The notes below the pieces were generated by a model, which made no database searches, was not told where the DNA came from, and saw only the letters and a program-made list of their open reading frames with translations. Position numbers and translations under genes: made by a program. Shown here piece by piece: positions 37,872 through 46,248 of a DNA stretch of 47,349 nucleotides (within the stretch, counting starts at the first letter, position 1; each line of letters begins with the position of its first letter). Location: assembly GCA_001508155.1 (NCBI GenBank), contig LGFI01000015.1, forward strand, positions 1 to 47,349, given 5' to 3'. The DNA is from Acetothermia bacterium 64_32 (GTDB lineage: Bacteria; Bipolaricaulota; Bipolaricaulia; Bipolaricaulales; Bipolaricaulaceae).

Positions 37872-38668
37872 CAGCATACCTCCTTTAAAAGCAAAGAAGC
37901 GCTTTCCCGGTCGAGAAACATCCTGGCCCGGGGATGAGCCCGCAAGATGCTGGCCGGGCACGTGTTGGTGATATCGCCCCGCAAGGCCTGATACACCGCT
38001 TTGGCCTTCCTTCTTCCGGGCACTACACAAACGATGTATTCCGAGGTCATGACAGCAGGGATAGTGAGTGTGACAGCATGGGTAGGCACCTCGTCCAAGG
38101 AGGCGAAACACCCATCGTGAACCTGCTGACGTCGGCAAGTTTCCTCTAACCGAACCACCTTCACCTTGCAGGGATCCTGGAAGTCTGCTACCGGCGGGTC
38201 GTTAAAGGCGATATGACCGTTTTCTCCTATCCCGATGCAGGCTATATCGAGCGGGTGTTGGTCCAAAAGGCGCCGGTAGCGGGCACAAGTCTCCTCCGGC
38301 GCTTTGCTTTCTCCCGGGTCGAGATAGTGCACCTCCATAAACGGCACGCGGCCGAAGATATGGTCGTGAAGATAACGCGCAAAACGCTGAGGGGCCTCGC
38401 GCGGGAGGCCGAGGTACTCATCGAGGTGGAAGGCGCGGATGCGGCTCCACTCTATGTTTGGCATACCGGCCAAGGCATCCAAGAACTCATTTTGGGAAGG
38501 GGCGGCGGCGAACACCATGTTGATATCTTGCTTTTCAGCTAGTAGCTTTTGGATAAGGCTGGCTGTAAAGGCAGCTGCCGCTTTCCCCAATTCCTCTCGG
38601 CTTTCGTACACTTCAACCACCAAGTCGTCCACTTTCAGCTCCTCAATCGATTTAGGACCTAAATCCAT
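37871..38668 (-). CDS. nagB: Glucosamine-6-phosphate deaminase-like protein
   Basis: 265 residues. HLDEYLGLP (81-89) and GIGENGHIAFNDPP (146-159) are NagB active-site signatures. However, the phosphate loop near residue 52, usually GLATGSTP or similar, reads MVFAAAPSQNEFLDAL, which marks a divergent NagB subgroup that may prefer another amino-sugar phosphate. Between ceramidase-like and SIS genes; 1-base overlap with the SIS gene. It would convert an amino-hexose-6-phosphate to ketohexose-6-phosphate and ammonia. Confidence 0.82.
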   Translation of the reverse strand: MDLGPKSIEELKVDDLVVEVYESREELGKAAAAFTASLIQKLLAEKQDINMVFAAAPSQNEFLDALAGMPNIEWSRIRAFHLDEYLGLPREAPQRFARYLHDHIFGRVPFMEVHYLDPGESKAPEETCARYRRLLDQHPLDIACIGIGENGHIAFNDPPVADFQDPCKVKVVRLEETCRRQQVHDGCFASLDEVPTHAVTLTIPAVMTSEYIVCVVPGRRKAKAVYQALRGDITNTCPASILRAHPRARMFLDRESASLLLKEVC

Positions 38669-38692
38669 TGCCCCCCCTTTCGACGCTCTCCC

Positions 38693-39994
38693 TTATGCAA
38701 GCGAATTCAGCAGGGCCAGCGACTCCTCTATCACGATGTCGCTGGTTTCAGGAGCGAACTGAGCTGTGACCGCCTCGTAGCCCCCTTCTTCAAAGGCCTG
38801 CTTGGTGGGGACGTAGCCTACATATCCGTTTGCATAGCCTACAATATATGTGTATCTAAAAGGCGACTTGGCTTTGATCTCCAGGCCGATCTCAACGAAA
38901 AGTTCACCCGGAAACGCCAGCAACGCACAATCTCCGATTCTTATAGCTTGAAGTTCTACATGTTTGACCCCATCATGAGGACGTTGACTTCTCTCGTGGA
39001 CCTGTTTTAGTAAAAGATCAGCATAAAGTTTTTCTATCCTAGCCTTTGTTACAAGTTCTGATGGCGCCTTTCTTTGTATTAATTCGGTTAAAGCCTGTTC
39101 TTTCTGTTTTGCGGATGCTTCTGCTTCTTTTAGCGAGGGTAATGGCTTCAGCGGAAGCGATATTTCTTTGGTCATCGCGGCGATGGGGATATTTGAACAG
39201 GGTTCGATCGTTTCCAGAACCTTCAAGACCTCGCCAGCGAGCATGGTGCCCAACTTTTCTGCACGCTCAAAGGTCCGGCCTGGAATTTTTTCTCCTAGCG
39301 CACTGAGCTCAGCCGAGTGCCCTGTGTTAATGTCACCCGCAGCCCCATTGGTGAACATGGCTGTAAATCCTTCTCCAAAAACCCACTCCAGCACCCGCAC
39401 CATGTAACCAGGGAAGTCGGCAGTTATGAGCAGGTTGTCAGGTCCGAGAACCACCGGGTGACAGGTGTAATTCACCAGCACCCCTCGCGGTCTTCCCTCG
39501 TGGTCAACCCGCAAAACCCCCACCTGGGGGTCCACCGGGGTGCCAGCTGGAGTTCTGCGGTTTACCCCGATCCCCTCGATCCACCCTTGCCCCACCTCCA
39601 CCTCGGCCGGCTGAAGACTGCACCAGGCCGCATAAACGCTGCCGGCAAGCGTGTCCGCCAGCACCTCCACATAGGCTTCGCTCGCCAGTCCCTGGTCGCC
39701 AAACAATAGGTCGGGGCCGGAATGGGTATGGGTGGCTGCCACTAACACGTTGTCTGGCGGGATACCCGTGGAGCTCCGCACGGCTACCCTGAGCTTCTCC
39801 ACAAGTTCTTGGGGAAGACCTACCAAATCAGCTGTCACCAGGGCCAGGGTGACTTCTTCGCCTTGCAGCACCAAAGCAGTGGCGTAGAGGTCATCGTGGA
39901 TGCCCTGGGAGACGGATTTTCGGGCTGCATACCCCCCAAGCGGGGTCCCAATGGGTGGAGTGATGTTGACCCGCTGAAGCCCTGCCCGGATCAT
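38693..39994 (-). CDS. Neutral/alkaline ceramidase-like hydrolase
   Basis: 433 residues, no signal peptide, so cytoplasmic, unlike secreted bacterial ceramidases. The N-terminus (RAGLQRVNITPPIGTPLGGY), ATHTHSGPDLLFGD (His89/His91) and NYTCHPVVLG (His179) are the conserved zinc-site elements of the neutral/alkaline non-lysosomal ceramidase family. MFTNGAAGDINTG and PGELFVEIGLEIK also fit. It is shorter than true ceramidases (about 650) and lacks their C-terminal domain. In this operon it is more likely an amidase or deacylase for an N-acylated sugar than a lipid enzyme. The start overlaps the TIM-barrel gene stop (ATGA). Confidence 0.75.
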   Translation of the reverse strand: MIRAGLQRVNITPPIGTPLGGYAARKSVSQGIHDDLYATALVLQGEEVTLALVTADLVGLPQELVEKLRVAVRSSTGIPPDNVLVAATHTHSGPDLLFGDQGLASEAYVEVLADTLAGSVYAAWCSLQPAEVEVGQGWIEGIGVNRRTPAGTPVDPQVGVLRVDHEGRPRGVLVNYTCHPVVLGPDNLLITADFPGYMVRVLEWVFGEGFTAMFTNGAAGDINTGHSAELSALGEKIPGRTFERAEKLGTMLAGEVLKVLETIEPCSNIPIAAMTKEISLPLKPLPSLKEAEASAKQKEQALTELIQRKAPSELVTKARIEKLYADLLLKQVHERSQRPHDGVKHVELQAIRIGDCALLAFPGELFVEIGLEIKAKSPFRYTYIVGYANGYVGYVPTKQAFEEGGYEAVTAQFAPETSDIVIEESLALLNSLA

Positions 39995-40881
39995 GAAGTG
40001 CCCCTTCCTCCAGCCAACTTCTCTAGACGAATGAACTCTTTCACCATTTGGGCAAAAGAGGCCTCATCCCAGGCTCCCGTGCAAGGTTCAAACGACAGGA
40101 ACCCTTCATAGCCCATCTCCCGAAGTCCTGCCAGCACTGTCTCGTAATCTACAGTTCCCCTTCCTGGAGGCACAAACTTCAACTTGCTGTCTTGGACAAC
40201 GAAGTCCTTCAAGTGCACATGTTTCACTAAATGCCCAGCCTCGGCTAAAGCTTCCTCTTCGTCCTCTCCTTCGAGCTTCCCGTTTCCTGGATCCCAAAGG
40301 AAGTGGACCATGGGTGTATCGTTGTTGATAAGGGAAAGGAGACGACTTGCCTCCTTAGCCGTCTTTACGAAACAGCTAGGTTCGTTTTCCAAAAGCAAAG
40401 TCTTTCCTGCCTTTTTCGCTTCCTCAGCCACTGGTGCTACAAGATCAGCGATTCGATGTAACTTAACTTCATCTAAGGGACCGGTGGCCCAGAAGCTGAA
40501 GCACCTCACTGCCTTTGTTTCGAAGAAACTGGCTATTTCTACAACTCGGCCTACCAACGCCTTGTGAGTCATGTAATCGTTGACTGGAAAGCCAAACTGA
40601 TCACCCACCTTCCCCTTGTCTTCCTCCCCCGGAAGGAAGCACTTGAGCAGGGGAGTAGCCAAAACACAGACTTTTAAGTCCAACGACTCCAGGTATTCCT
40701 TGATCTCTTTCAGCTGGGAGTCCTGGAGCTCCACGATGTTCCGCCCGAAGGCCATCCTAAGTTCGACCGCTTTCAGCCCTGCGGCCTTCGCGATCACAGC
40801 GGCTCTCCTAAAATCGGCGTCTATCTCATCCAGGATCACGGAGAGTTTCTCACGAACATCGATGAAACCTTGTATGGTCAT
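39991..40881 (-). CDS. Sugar phosphate isomerase/epimerase (xylose isomerase-like TIM barrel)
   Basis: 296 residues, AP endonuclease 2/xylose isomerase-like fold. The four metal-ligand strands are visible: Glu in LLLENEPSCF, Asp in HFLWDPGNGK, His in LVKHVHLKDF and Glu in GFLSFEPCTG. Relatives include IolE/IolI/IolH inositol enzymes, tagatose/hydroxypyruvate isomerases and 3-keto-sugar dehydratases. Substrate unknown. It overlaps the permease upstream and the ceramidase-like gene downstream by four bases each, so translation is coupled through the operon. Confidence 0.8.
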   Translation of the reverse strand: MTIQGFIDVREKLSVILDEIDADFRRAAVIAKAAGLKAVELRMAFGRNIVELQDSQLKEIKEYLESLDLKVCVLATPLLKCFLPGEEDKGKVGDQFGFPVNDYMTHKALVGRVVEIASFFETKAVRCFSFWATGPLDEVKLHRIADLVAPVAEEAKKAGKTLLLENEPSCFVKTAKEASRLLSLINNDTPMVHFLWDPGNGKLEGEDEEEALAEAGHLVKHVHLKDFVVQDSKLKFVPPGRGTVDYETVLAGLREMGYEGFLSFEPCTGAWDEASFAQMVKEFIRLEKLAGGRGTS

Positions 40882-41690
40882 TTCAACCCTCCGTGGAGCG
40901 TCAGGCCTCGCAGGAAGTAACGATTGAACAAAACGAAGACCAGCACTGTGGGTACCGCACCGAGTAGTGAACCGGCCATTAACACTCCCCAGTTCGTGTT
41001 GAGCGTTTGGAAGGCAAGATCGGCAATACCTACAGTGACTGTTTTCATAGAATCCTTCGTTAGCATTACCAACGGCAAGATGAAATTATTCCAGGTCTCC
41101 ATAAACATAGTCACCGTGAGGATTCCTACAGCGGGCAAAGCTTGAGGTAGCACTATTTTAAACAGAGCTCCAATTCTGCTACAGCCATCTACTAAAGCTG
41201 CCTCTTCATATTCACGGGGAATCATTGTAATGTATTGCCTCATTAAGAACACGCCGAATGGATTAGCAGAAAGTGGTAAAATAACGCCAAATAAGGTGTT
41301 AGTCAATTTGACTTTACTTAAACCCAAATAAAGTGCAATCACTAAAATATGGTATGGTACCATAAGTAGGGCTAAAACCAACGTGAAGATTACGTTGCTC
41401 CCTGGGAGCCTTTTTCGAGCAAGCACATAGCCCAACATTGAGCAAGCAAGCACATTCAGAAAGGTTGCTCCACCGGATACTAACACGCTGTTTATCATCC
41501 ACCGCGGGAACTTCGTTTTGAATAGGAGGTACTCGTAGTTCACAAGGCTAAGTTCGGACAGGCTCTTTGGAAAGAAGCTGACAAACGTGGTGTAAGTAGG
41601 GATTAGAGAAATTCTCAGCGCCCACAAAAAGGGCAAGATCACGATCACCGCCCACAGGATGGCGATAAGATACAGGGTCCCCTTTTTCAT
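40878..41690 (-). CDS. Sugar ABC transporter permease (MalG/UgpE-type)
   Basis: 270 residues from the ATG at 41690 (MKKGTLYLIAILWAVIVILP); the in-frame extension upstream overlaps the preceding gene and lacks a ribosome site. Six hydrophobic helices; EAA loop EYEEAALVDGCSRIGALFKI in the second half, then LPQALPAVGILTVTMFMETW. Base composition is distinctly AT-richer than the mannoside-operon permeases. Partner of the MalF-type permease ending four bases upstream. Confidence 0.9.
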   Translation of the reverse strand: MKKGTLYLIAILWAVIVILPFLWALRISLIPTYTTFVSFFPKSLSELSLVNYEYLLFKTKFPRWMINSVLVSGGATFLNVLACSMLGYVLARKRLPGSNVIFTLVLALLMVPYHILVIALYLGLSKVKLTNTLFGVILPLSANPFGVFLMRQYITMIPREYEEAALVDGCSRIGALFKIVLPQALPAVGILTVTMFMETWNNFILPLVMLTKDSMKTVTVGIADLAFQTLNTNWGVLMAGSLLGAVPTVLVFVLFNRYFLRGLTLHGGLK

Positions 41691-41694
41691 TTTA

Positions 41695-42564
41695 TTACCC
41701 ACGTTCGAACACCAACCTTTCAAACATGTTCAGACCAAAGAGGATGAAGAAGTAGATGACTGCGCTGGCAGCTGCATAGCCCATGCGAAACTCACGCCAT
41801 CCAACGTCGTAGATGTAATTCAATAGTGCCTCAGAGGAGTAGGCCGGCCCCCCACCGGTAATGACATACACAAGCGTGAAGATCATGAACGAGCCTATGG
41901 TAACCAAAATGCAAACCAAGAGCGTAACAGGCTTCATCATGGGCCAGATGATGTAACGGAACCTCTGGAACGCGCCGGCGCCGTCAACTGTGGCCGCCTC
42001 CAGGATCTCGGAGGGAATCTCCTCCAGGCCAGCAAGGAAGAAAAGAGAGTAATAACCTATGTCCCTCCAGATGAGAACCAAACATAGGGAGGGAATTACC
42101 AAACCTACAGAAAGGAACTCCACTGGACTAAATCCTAGGTTGACCAAAAGCTGATTGAGCGGTCCAAAGGGAAGATACATGCCTTTCCAAATGGCTGCCG
42201 TGCTCACCAACGTTACGACCATGGGAAATACATAGATCGCTTTGAAGAACTCCCTTCCCCAGGTTATACCACGGAGCGACAAAGCGAGCGCGAAGGAAAA
42301 GCTTGTGATAGAGGGTACGGTTATCAGGGCATACCACAAAGTATTCTTCAAAGCTTTCAGAAAAATCTCGTCATGAAGAAGGCGATAATAGTTTTTCAAC
42401 CCTACAAACGTAGGGCTTCCGATTATCGGCCAGCGGGTGAAACTGATGGTAAACATTGCCATAACGGGAGCCACTATAAAGATAAAGAGCAAGAGTAGCC
42501 CTGGCAGTGCCAGTGCTATATCAACGTGATATTTTCTTATTGCAGCTAGCCGTGATCTCGCCAT
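41695..42564 (-). CDS. Sugar ABC transporter permease (MalF/UgpA-type)
   Basis: 289 residues from the ATG at 42564 (MARSRLAAIRKYHVDIALAL). The first membrane segment is at about 16-38, typical six-helix layout, EAA loop EILEAATVDGAGAFQRFRYI and the TGGGPAYSSEALLNYIY element of the MalF class. An upstream open stretch in frame is antisense or leader and includes the hairpin at 42575-42610. Works with the binding protein upstream and the MalG partner downstream; the ATPase is missing. Confidence 0.9.
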   Translation of the reverse strand: MARSRLAAIRKYHVDIALALPGLLLLFIFIVAPVMAMFTISFTRWPIIGSPTFVGLKNYYRLLHDEIFLKALKNTLWYALITVPSITSFSFALALSLRGITWGREFFKAIYVFPMVVTLVSTAAIWKGMYLPFGPLNQLLVNLGFSPVEFLSVGLVIPSLCLVLIWRDIGYYSLFFLAGLEEIPSEILEAATVDGAGAFQRFRYIIWPMMKPVTLLVCILVTIGSFMIFTLVYVITGGGPAYSSEALLNYIYDVGWREFRMGYAAASAVIYFFILFGLNMFERLVFERG

Positions 42565-42574
42565 GGTCGAATCT

Positions 42575-42610
42575 GAGCGGGGCGCTGCCTTCCTTAGCAG
42601 CGCCCCGCTC
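42575..42610 (-). terminator. 14-bp perfect hairpin between binding protein and permease
   Basis: GAGCGGGGCGCTGC (42575-42588) pairs perfectly with GCAGCGCCCCGCTC (42597-42610) across an 8-nt loop, 13 bases after the binding-protein stop and 10 bases before the permease ATG. There is no T-tract on the minus strand, so it is more likely an mRNA 3'-end protecting or attenuating stem than a full terminator. Confidence 0.65.
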
Positions 42611-42623
42611 CCTCCTTTCTCTT

Positions 42624-43904
42624 TTACTGATAGGCTTCCAAAGCCTGCTCGGCCCGCCGCTGCATGTCTGCGGCAGCCTCCTCGGGGGTCTTCTGTCCGA
42701 TCAGTACCGCCTGAACCTCGGAGTTGTAAATGGCCTTCCACCGTGCCATAGCGGGGTGCATCGGCTCTGGAATCGCGTAGGAAAGGACATCATAGTACAT
42801 CTTCACGCGCGGGTCGTTTGCAAACTCCTCGGGCAGCTTACCCGTCACAGGGAAATAGTAGCTCTGAGCAACATAAGCCTGTGCGTCGTCGCTCAACAGG
42901 AACTCGATGAATTTCCAGGCTTCGTCCTTATGCTTGCTTTGGCGAGCAATGGCCAAAAGACCTGAACCAAAGTAAGTGGTCCTGGCACCGGTAGGCCCTA
43001 CTGGGGGATAGACCAAGCGGTAGTTGAGACTCGGGAATTGCTCCGGCCAGATCTTTAGTGAGTTGGAAGGCCACACATTGTTGATGAAAGCCGTCTTCTC
43101 AGCAGTAAAGAGGTCGATGGCGTCCCCTGCGTCCAAGGAACCCACACCAGGAGGCATGAGGCCCTCCTCCTTTAACTTAAGCAGGAATGAAAGAGCTAAG
43201 CGGGTGGCTTCGGTGTCAAAAGCAGGTTTGCCCTCGTCCGTAAGGAGAGTGGGACTTCCACCAGCCCCCCAGTACCAAAGCAGGAACGGATGCGTCCAGT
43301 TGGCCCCACCTGGGTAAGCATAAAGCCACTGGTCCACCTTTCCGTCTCCGTCTAGGTCTTTGGTGACCAGCTTGGCAATGTGGAGGAGGTCATCCCACGT
43401 ATACGTCTGGTTGGGATCGGTCATCTTCGCTATGAGGTCTTCGGGCACTCCGGCTGCCTGGAGGATGTCCACGTTGACAGCTCCAAGGTAAGTCACGAAG
43501 AAGATGGGCACTACGTACAGGCTTCCTCCAGCAGTAGCTGCATACTGGTCAAGGAGGTCCGGCCTTGCAAACCGGCTGCGTAGGTCATCCGACAGGTATT
43601 TGTCCAAAGGTTCCAAAGCATTGCCGAATTTAACCAAGGGAAGAAACCTGGATTCTGTAAGATACATGATGTCAGGAGCTTCCCCGGCTGCAATCGCTGC
43701 TTGGTACTTGACCACCGCATCATTATAAGAGACCACTGAGATCTCCACCTTGATCCCCGTTTGGGCGGTGAACTGCTCCACCAAAGGAGCGAGGAAGTTT
43801 TCAGGTTGGCTGACAAAGGGACAGGTCCAAAACTGGATCGTTGTTCCGAAGGCGAGGATCCCCGTCAGCAATACCCCGGCTAGCACGAGAATACGCTTCT
43901 CCAT
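42624..43904 (-). CDS. Sugar ABC transporter substrate-binding protein (family 1)
   Basis: 426 residues; the ATG follows AAGGAGGTGGCAGG. Signal peptide 1-19 (MEKRILVLAGVLLTGILAFG), no lipobox. Cluster B binding-protein features: TIQFWTCPF, LVEQFTAQTGIKVEISVVSY, IAAGEAPDIMYLTE, YLGAVNVDILQAAGVPED, WKFIEFLLSDDAQAYVAQS and a C-terminal helix MQRRAEQALEAYQ. An EF-hand-like DLDGDGKVDQW loop near residue 188 may bind calcium, as in several such proteins. Ligand probably an amino or N-acyl sugar judging from the operon; this is inference. Confidence 0.9.
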   Translation of the reverse strand: MEKRILVLAGVLLTGILAFGTTIQFWTCPFVSQPENFLAPLVEQFTAQTGIKVEISVVSYNDAVVKYQAAIAAGEAPDIMYLTESRFLPLVKFGNALEPLDKYLSDDLRSRFARPDLLDQYAATAGGSLYVVPIFFVTYLGAVNVDILQAAGVPEDLIAKMTDPNQTYTWDDLLHIAKLVTKDLDGDGKVDQWLYAYPGGANWTHPFLLWYWGAGGSPTLLTDEGKPAFDTEATRLALSFLLKLKEEGLMPPGVGSLDAGDAIDLFTAEKTAFINNVWPSNSLKIWPEQFPSLNYRLVYPPVGPTGARTTYFGSGLLAIARQSKHKDEAWKFIEFLLSDDAQAYVAQSYYFPVTGKLPEEFANDPRVKMYYDVLSYAIPEPMHPAMARWKAIYNSEVQAVLIGQKTPEEAAADMQRRAEQALEAYQ

Positions 43905-43984
43905 CCTGCCACCTCCTTAAAATGTTTGAACTACAATCGCAACAAACACCTCCAACAAGCTTTTCTCGCCTTCTATCACCTCCT

Positions 43985-45175
43985 TTACGCGCCCCTGTCA
44001 TAGTGCTTAATCGCCTCTGCAAGCTGCTCCACGTGGGTCGGAGTGAACTTGGGACTCAACCCCACCATCACTGAGCGGCCCAATAGGTCTTCGGTACGGG
44101 GACAACGAACTTCCCCTTTGGCCAGTTCTTCCCCGTACCACATCCGCATCCGTTTTATCTGGGAGTGCTCATACACTGGACGCCCTCCATAGGGCACCTC
44201 AGCTGCAAAGCCCATTCCAATAAGCGTTTTCGCTAATCCTTTCGCTAAAGCAGCCGTTTCGGCGATCAACACCAGCCGTCTCGCCACATCTCCGACTTCA
44301 TCCCAGATCTTCCGATATTGGAAGTGATGTAAATTTCCTAAATACTCTTTGATTGCCTTTTTTGCCTGTCGCATTCGGTCTATAATAAGGTCTAGTTTGG
44401 TCAACTGAGCTAATCCAAGTGCCCCCGCCAGCTCGTTCATTCGATAGTTCTCACCCACAAATGCCTCCTCGGTGGTGTCAAAAGCCACCCGTCCGGCAGG
44501 GTCGCGGAGGCAGCCGTGATCATGGGCACGTACCGCCCGTTCGTAGAGACGTGGGTCAGAGGTGGTCACAGCCCCTCCCTCTCCTGTGGTGATCAACTTG
44601 TTGATTTGGAAGCTGAAGGCTCCGATGTGACCCAGGCTTCCCACCCGGCGACCCCGGTATTTAGCCCCGCACGCTTGAGCACAATCCTCTATCACCCACA
44701 GCTTATGGCGTCTGGCAGTAGTAAGGATCTCGTCCATAGCACATGAAATACCGCCGAAGTGAACAGGCATAACCGCCTTCGTACGAGAAGTGATCTTTGT
44801 TTCAAAATCGGCTGGATCTAGGGTAAGAGACTCGTCGACCTCAGCGAACACTGGGACTGCTCCGCACATGAGCACCGCCCCCGCAGAGGCAATGAAGGTG
44901 TTGGCCGGAACGATAACTTCATCACCAGGGCCTACCCCTAGTGCCCTCAAGCCCACGATCAGTGCTGCCGTGCCGGAAGAAACAGCAAGACAGCGTGGAA
45001 CGCCCACCATTTTTGCGAACGCCTCTTCGAAGGCAGATACCTTGTCCCGAAGGTCAGGCCCGTAGTAACGGAAAGGCGACCTAGCTCGAATCACCTCGAC
45101 TACGCTTTCTACCTCTGCCTCGTCAAACATTACTGCGCCCGGAAAATCAGGTGGAATTGGCTCTCGTAGTGACAT
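43985..45175 (-). CDS. DegT/DnrJ/EryC1/StrS-type PLP aminotransferase
   Basis: 396 residues. SSGTAALIVGLRALGVGPGD (phosphate-binding SGT), EDCAQACGAKYRGRRVGS (Asp164 to the pyridine N) and Lys193 in FSFQINKLITTGEGGA are complete, so an active PLP enzyme is expected. This family adds or removes amino groups on keto-sugars and inososes (for example NtdA, KdnA, StsC). The phrase RSPFRYYGP near the start is typical of the sugar branch. Ten bases after the Gfo/Idh/MocA gene; that dehydrogenase/aminotransferase pair classically makes amino sugars, but here it sits in a transport-and-degradation operon. An 80-base gap follows with an unused AAAGGAGG. Confidence 0.85.
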   Translation of the reverse strand: MSLREPIPPDFPGAVMFDEAEVESVVEVIRARSPFRYYGPDLRDKVSAFEEAFAKMVGVPRCLAVSSGTAALIVGLRALGVGPGDEVIVPANTFIASAGAVLMCGAVPVFAEVDESLTLDPADFETKITSRTKAVMPVHFGGISCAMDEILTTARRHKLWVIEDCAQACGAKYRGRRVGSLGHIGAFSFQINKLITTGEGGAVTTSDPRLYERAVRAHDHGCLRDPAGRVAFDTTEEAFVGENYRMNELAGALGLAQLTKLDLIIDRMRQAKKAIKEYLGNLHHFQYRKIWDEVGDVARRLVLIAETAALAKGLAKTLIGMGFAAEVPYGGRPVYEHSQIKRMRMWYGEELAKGEVRCPRTEDLLGRSVMVGLSPKFTPTHVEQLAEAIKHYDRGA

Positions 45176-45185
45176 TCCTCCTCCT

Positions 45186-46205
45186 TCATTTGAGAGGCAG
45201 TTTCACTACTGCGTCTTCTTTAGAGGCTTTGTAAATACCAAGAACGAGTTCCACGGACTTCCTCGCTTCCTTCCCGTCCACTAATGGGGGACGGCCTTCC
45301 CGCACTGCGTTGAGAAAATCCGCCAGTTGTCTTTTGTGGTTTTGGTAAGGAAATGCCATAGGATCAGATGAGGTATCGCCTTCTTCCGACATTAAAACCT
45401 CGCCCTTGGGGGTTTGGGACCCATAACACACAAGGGCCTCGCCGACTATCTCCGCGCTTCCCTTCGAGCCGTAGATCCCGAGCTTACGGGCGAATCCAGG
45501 CGCTACAGAGGTGCACCCCTTTATTACCCCCAAGGCTCCGCTTTGAAACTCCAGCACGGCCACCGCGGTGTCTTCAACTTCAATCCGCCGGGCCAGCGTT
45601 TTGGCCCATCCGAAGATGCGCACTACGGGGCCCAGGTACCATTGGAGGAGGTCGATGGAGTGGATTGACTGATTCATAAGCGCCCCGCCACCATCGTACT
45701 TCCACGTGCCCCGCCAGTCGGCGCTTTCATAGTATTCCTGAGATCTGAACCACCTGACGTCTACTTCTCCCAGCACTATCCGCCCGAACTCGCCAGCATC
45801 CAAAAGCTTTTTGAGCTCCTGTTCTGCCTTCCCAAATCGCGACTGGAAGATGCAGCCAAGCACGATCCCGTGCCTTTCCGCCGCCTCGATCATCTGGTCG
45901 ATTGCCGGGAGAGATACCTCGATGGGCTTTTCAGTAATGACATGAACCCCTCGGCTGACTGCTTTTAACACAATATCTTTGCGGCTCCCACTGGGAGTAC
46001 AGACTGATATTACATCGACGTTGTCCAAGAGCTCGTCCAGGGTTGGATACCAACGAATCCCAAATTCCTGGGCGAACTTCTTCGCTGATCCCTCCGAGCG
46101 ACTCACACATGCCACTAACCTAACCCCATCCAACTCCTGTATTGCCTTGGCGTGGAACCGAGCAATGTTGCCACAGCCTACAATTCCCCATCGAAATGTC
46201 CTCAT
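45186..46205 (-). CDS. Gfo/Idh/MocA family oxidoreductase
   Basis: 339 residues. NAD(P)-binding GIVGCGNIARFHA (7-19), the family EKP motif at 92-94 (ITEKPIEVSL) and the C-terminal sheet with SIHSIDLLQWYLG, whose His/Asp lie in the active site. Family members oxidise a ring hydroxyl of sugars, inositols or glucose-6-phosphate (NtdC-like). As neighbour of a DegT aminotransferase it most likely makes, or uses, the keto-sugar that is aminated or deaminated. Second gene of the operon, 43 bases after the GntR regulator. Confidence 0.85.
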   Translation of the reverse strand: MRTFRWGIVGCGNIARFHAKAIQELDGVRLVACVSRSEGSAKKFAQEFGIRWYPTLDELLDNVDVISVCTPSGSRKDIVLKAVSRGVHVITEKPIEVSLPAIDQMIEAAERHGIVLGCIFQSRFGKAEQELKKLLDAGEFGRIVLGEVDVRWFRSQEYYESADWRGTWKYDGGGALMNQSIHSIDLLQWYLGPVVRIFGWAKTLARRIEVEDTAVAVLEFQSGALGVIKGCTSVAPGFARKLGIYGSKGSAEIVGEALVCYGSQTPKGEVLMSEEGDTSSDPMAFPYQNHKRQLADFLNAVREGRPPLVDGKEARKSVELVLGIYKASKEDAVVKLPLK

Positions 46206-46248
46206 CGCATGTCCTTCCTAGACAGGATAGATCCACTGCTTACCATTT

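Noticed and set aside
43937-43984. AAAGGAGGTGATAG ribosome-like site followed by a 20-codon frame after the DegT gene
   Set aside because: The only possible start (GTG) is inside the Shine-Dalgarno sequence itself; more likely a relic or part of the intergenic leader of the binding-protein gene.
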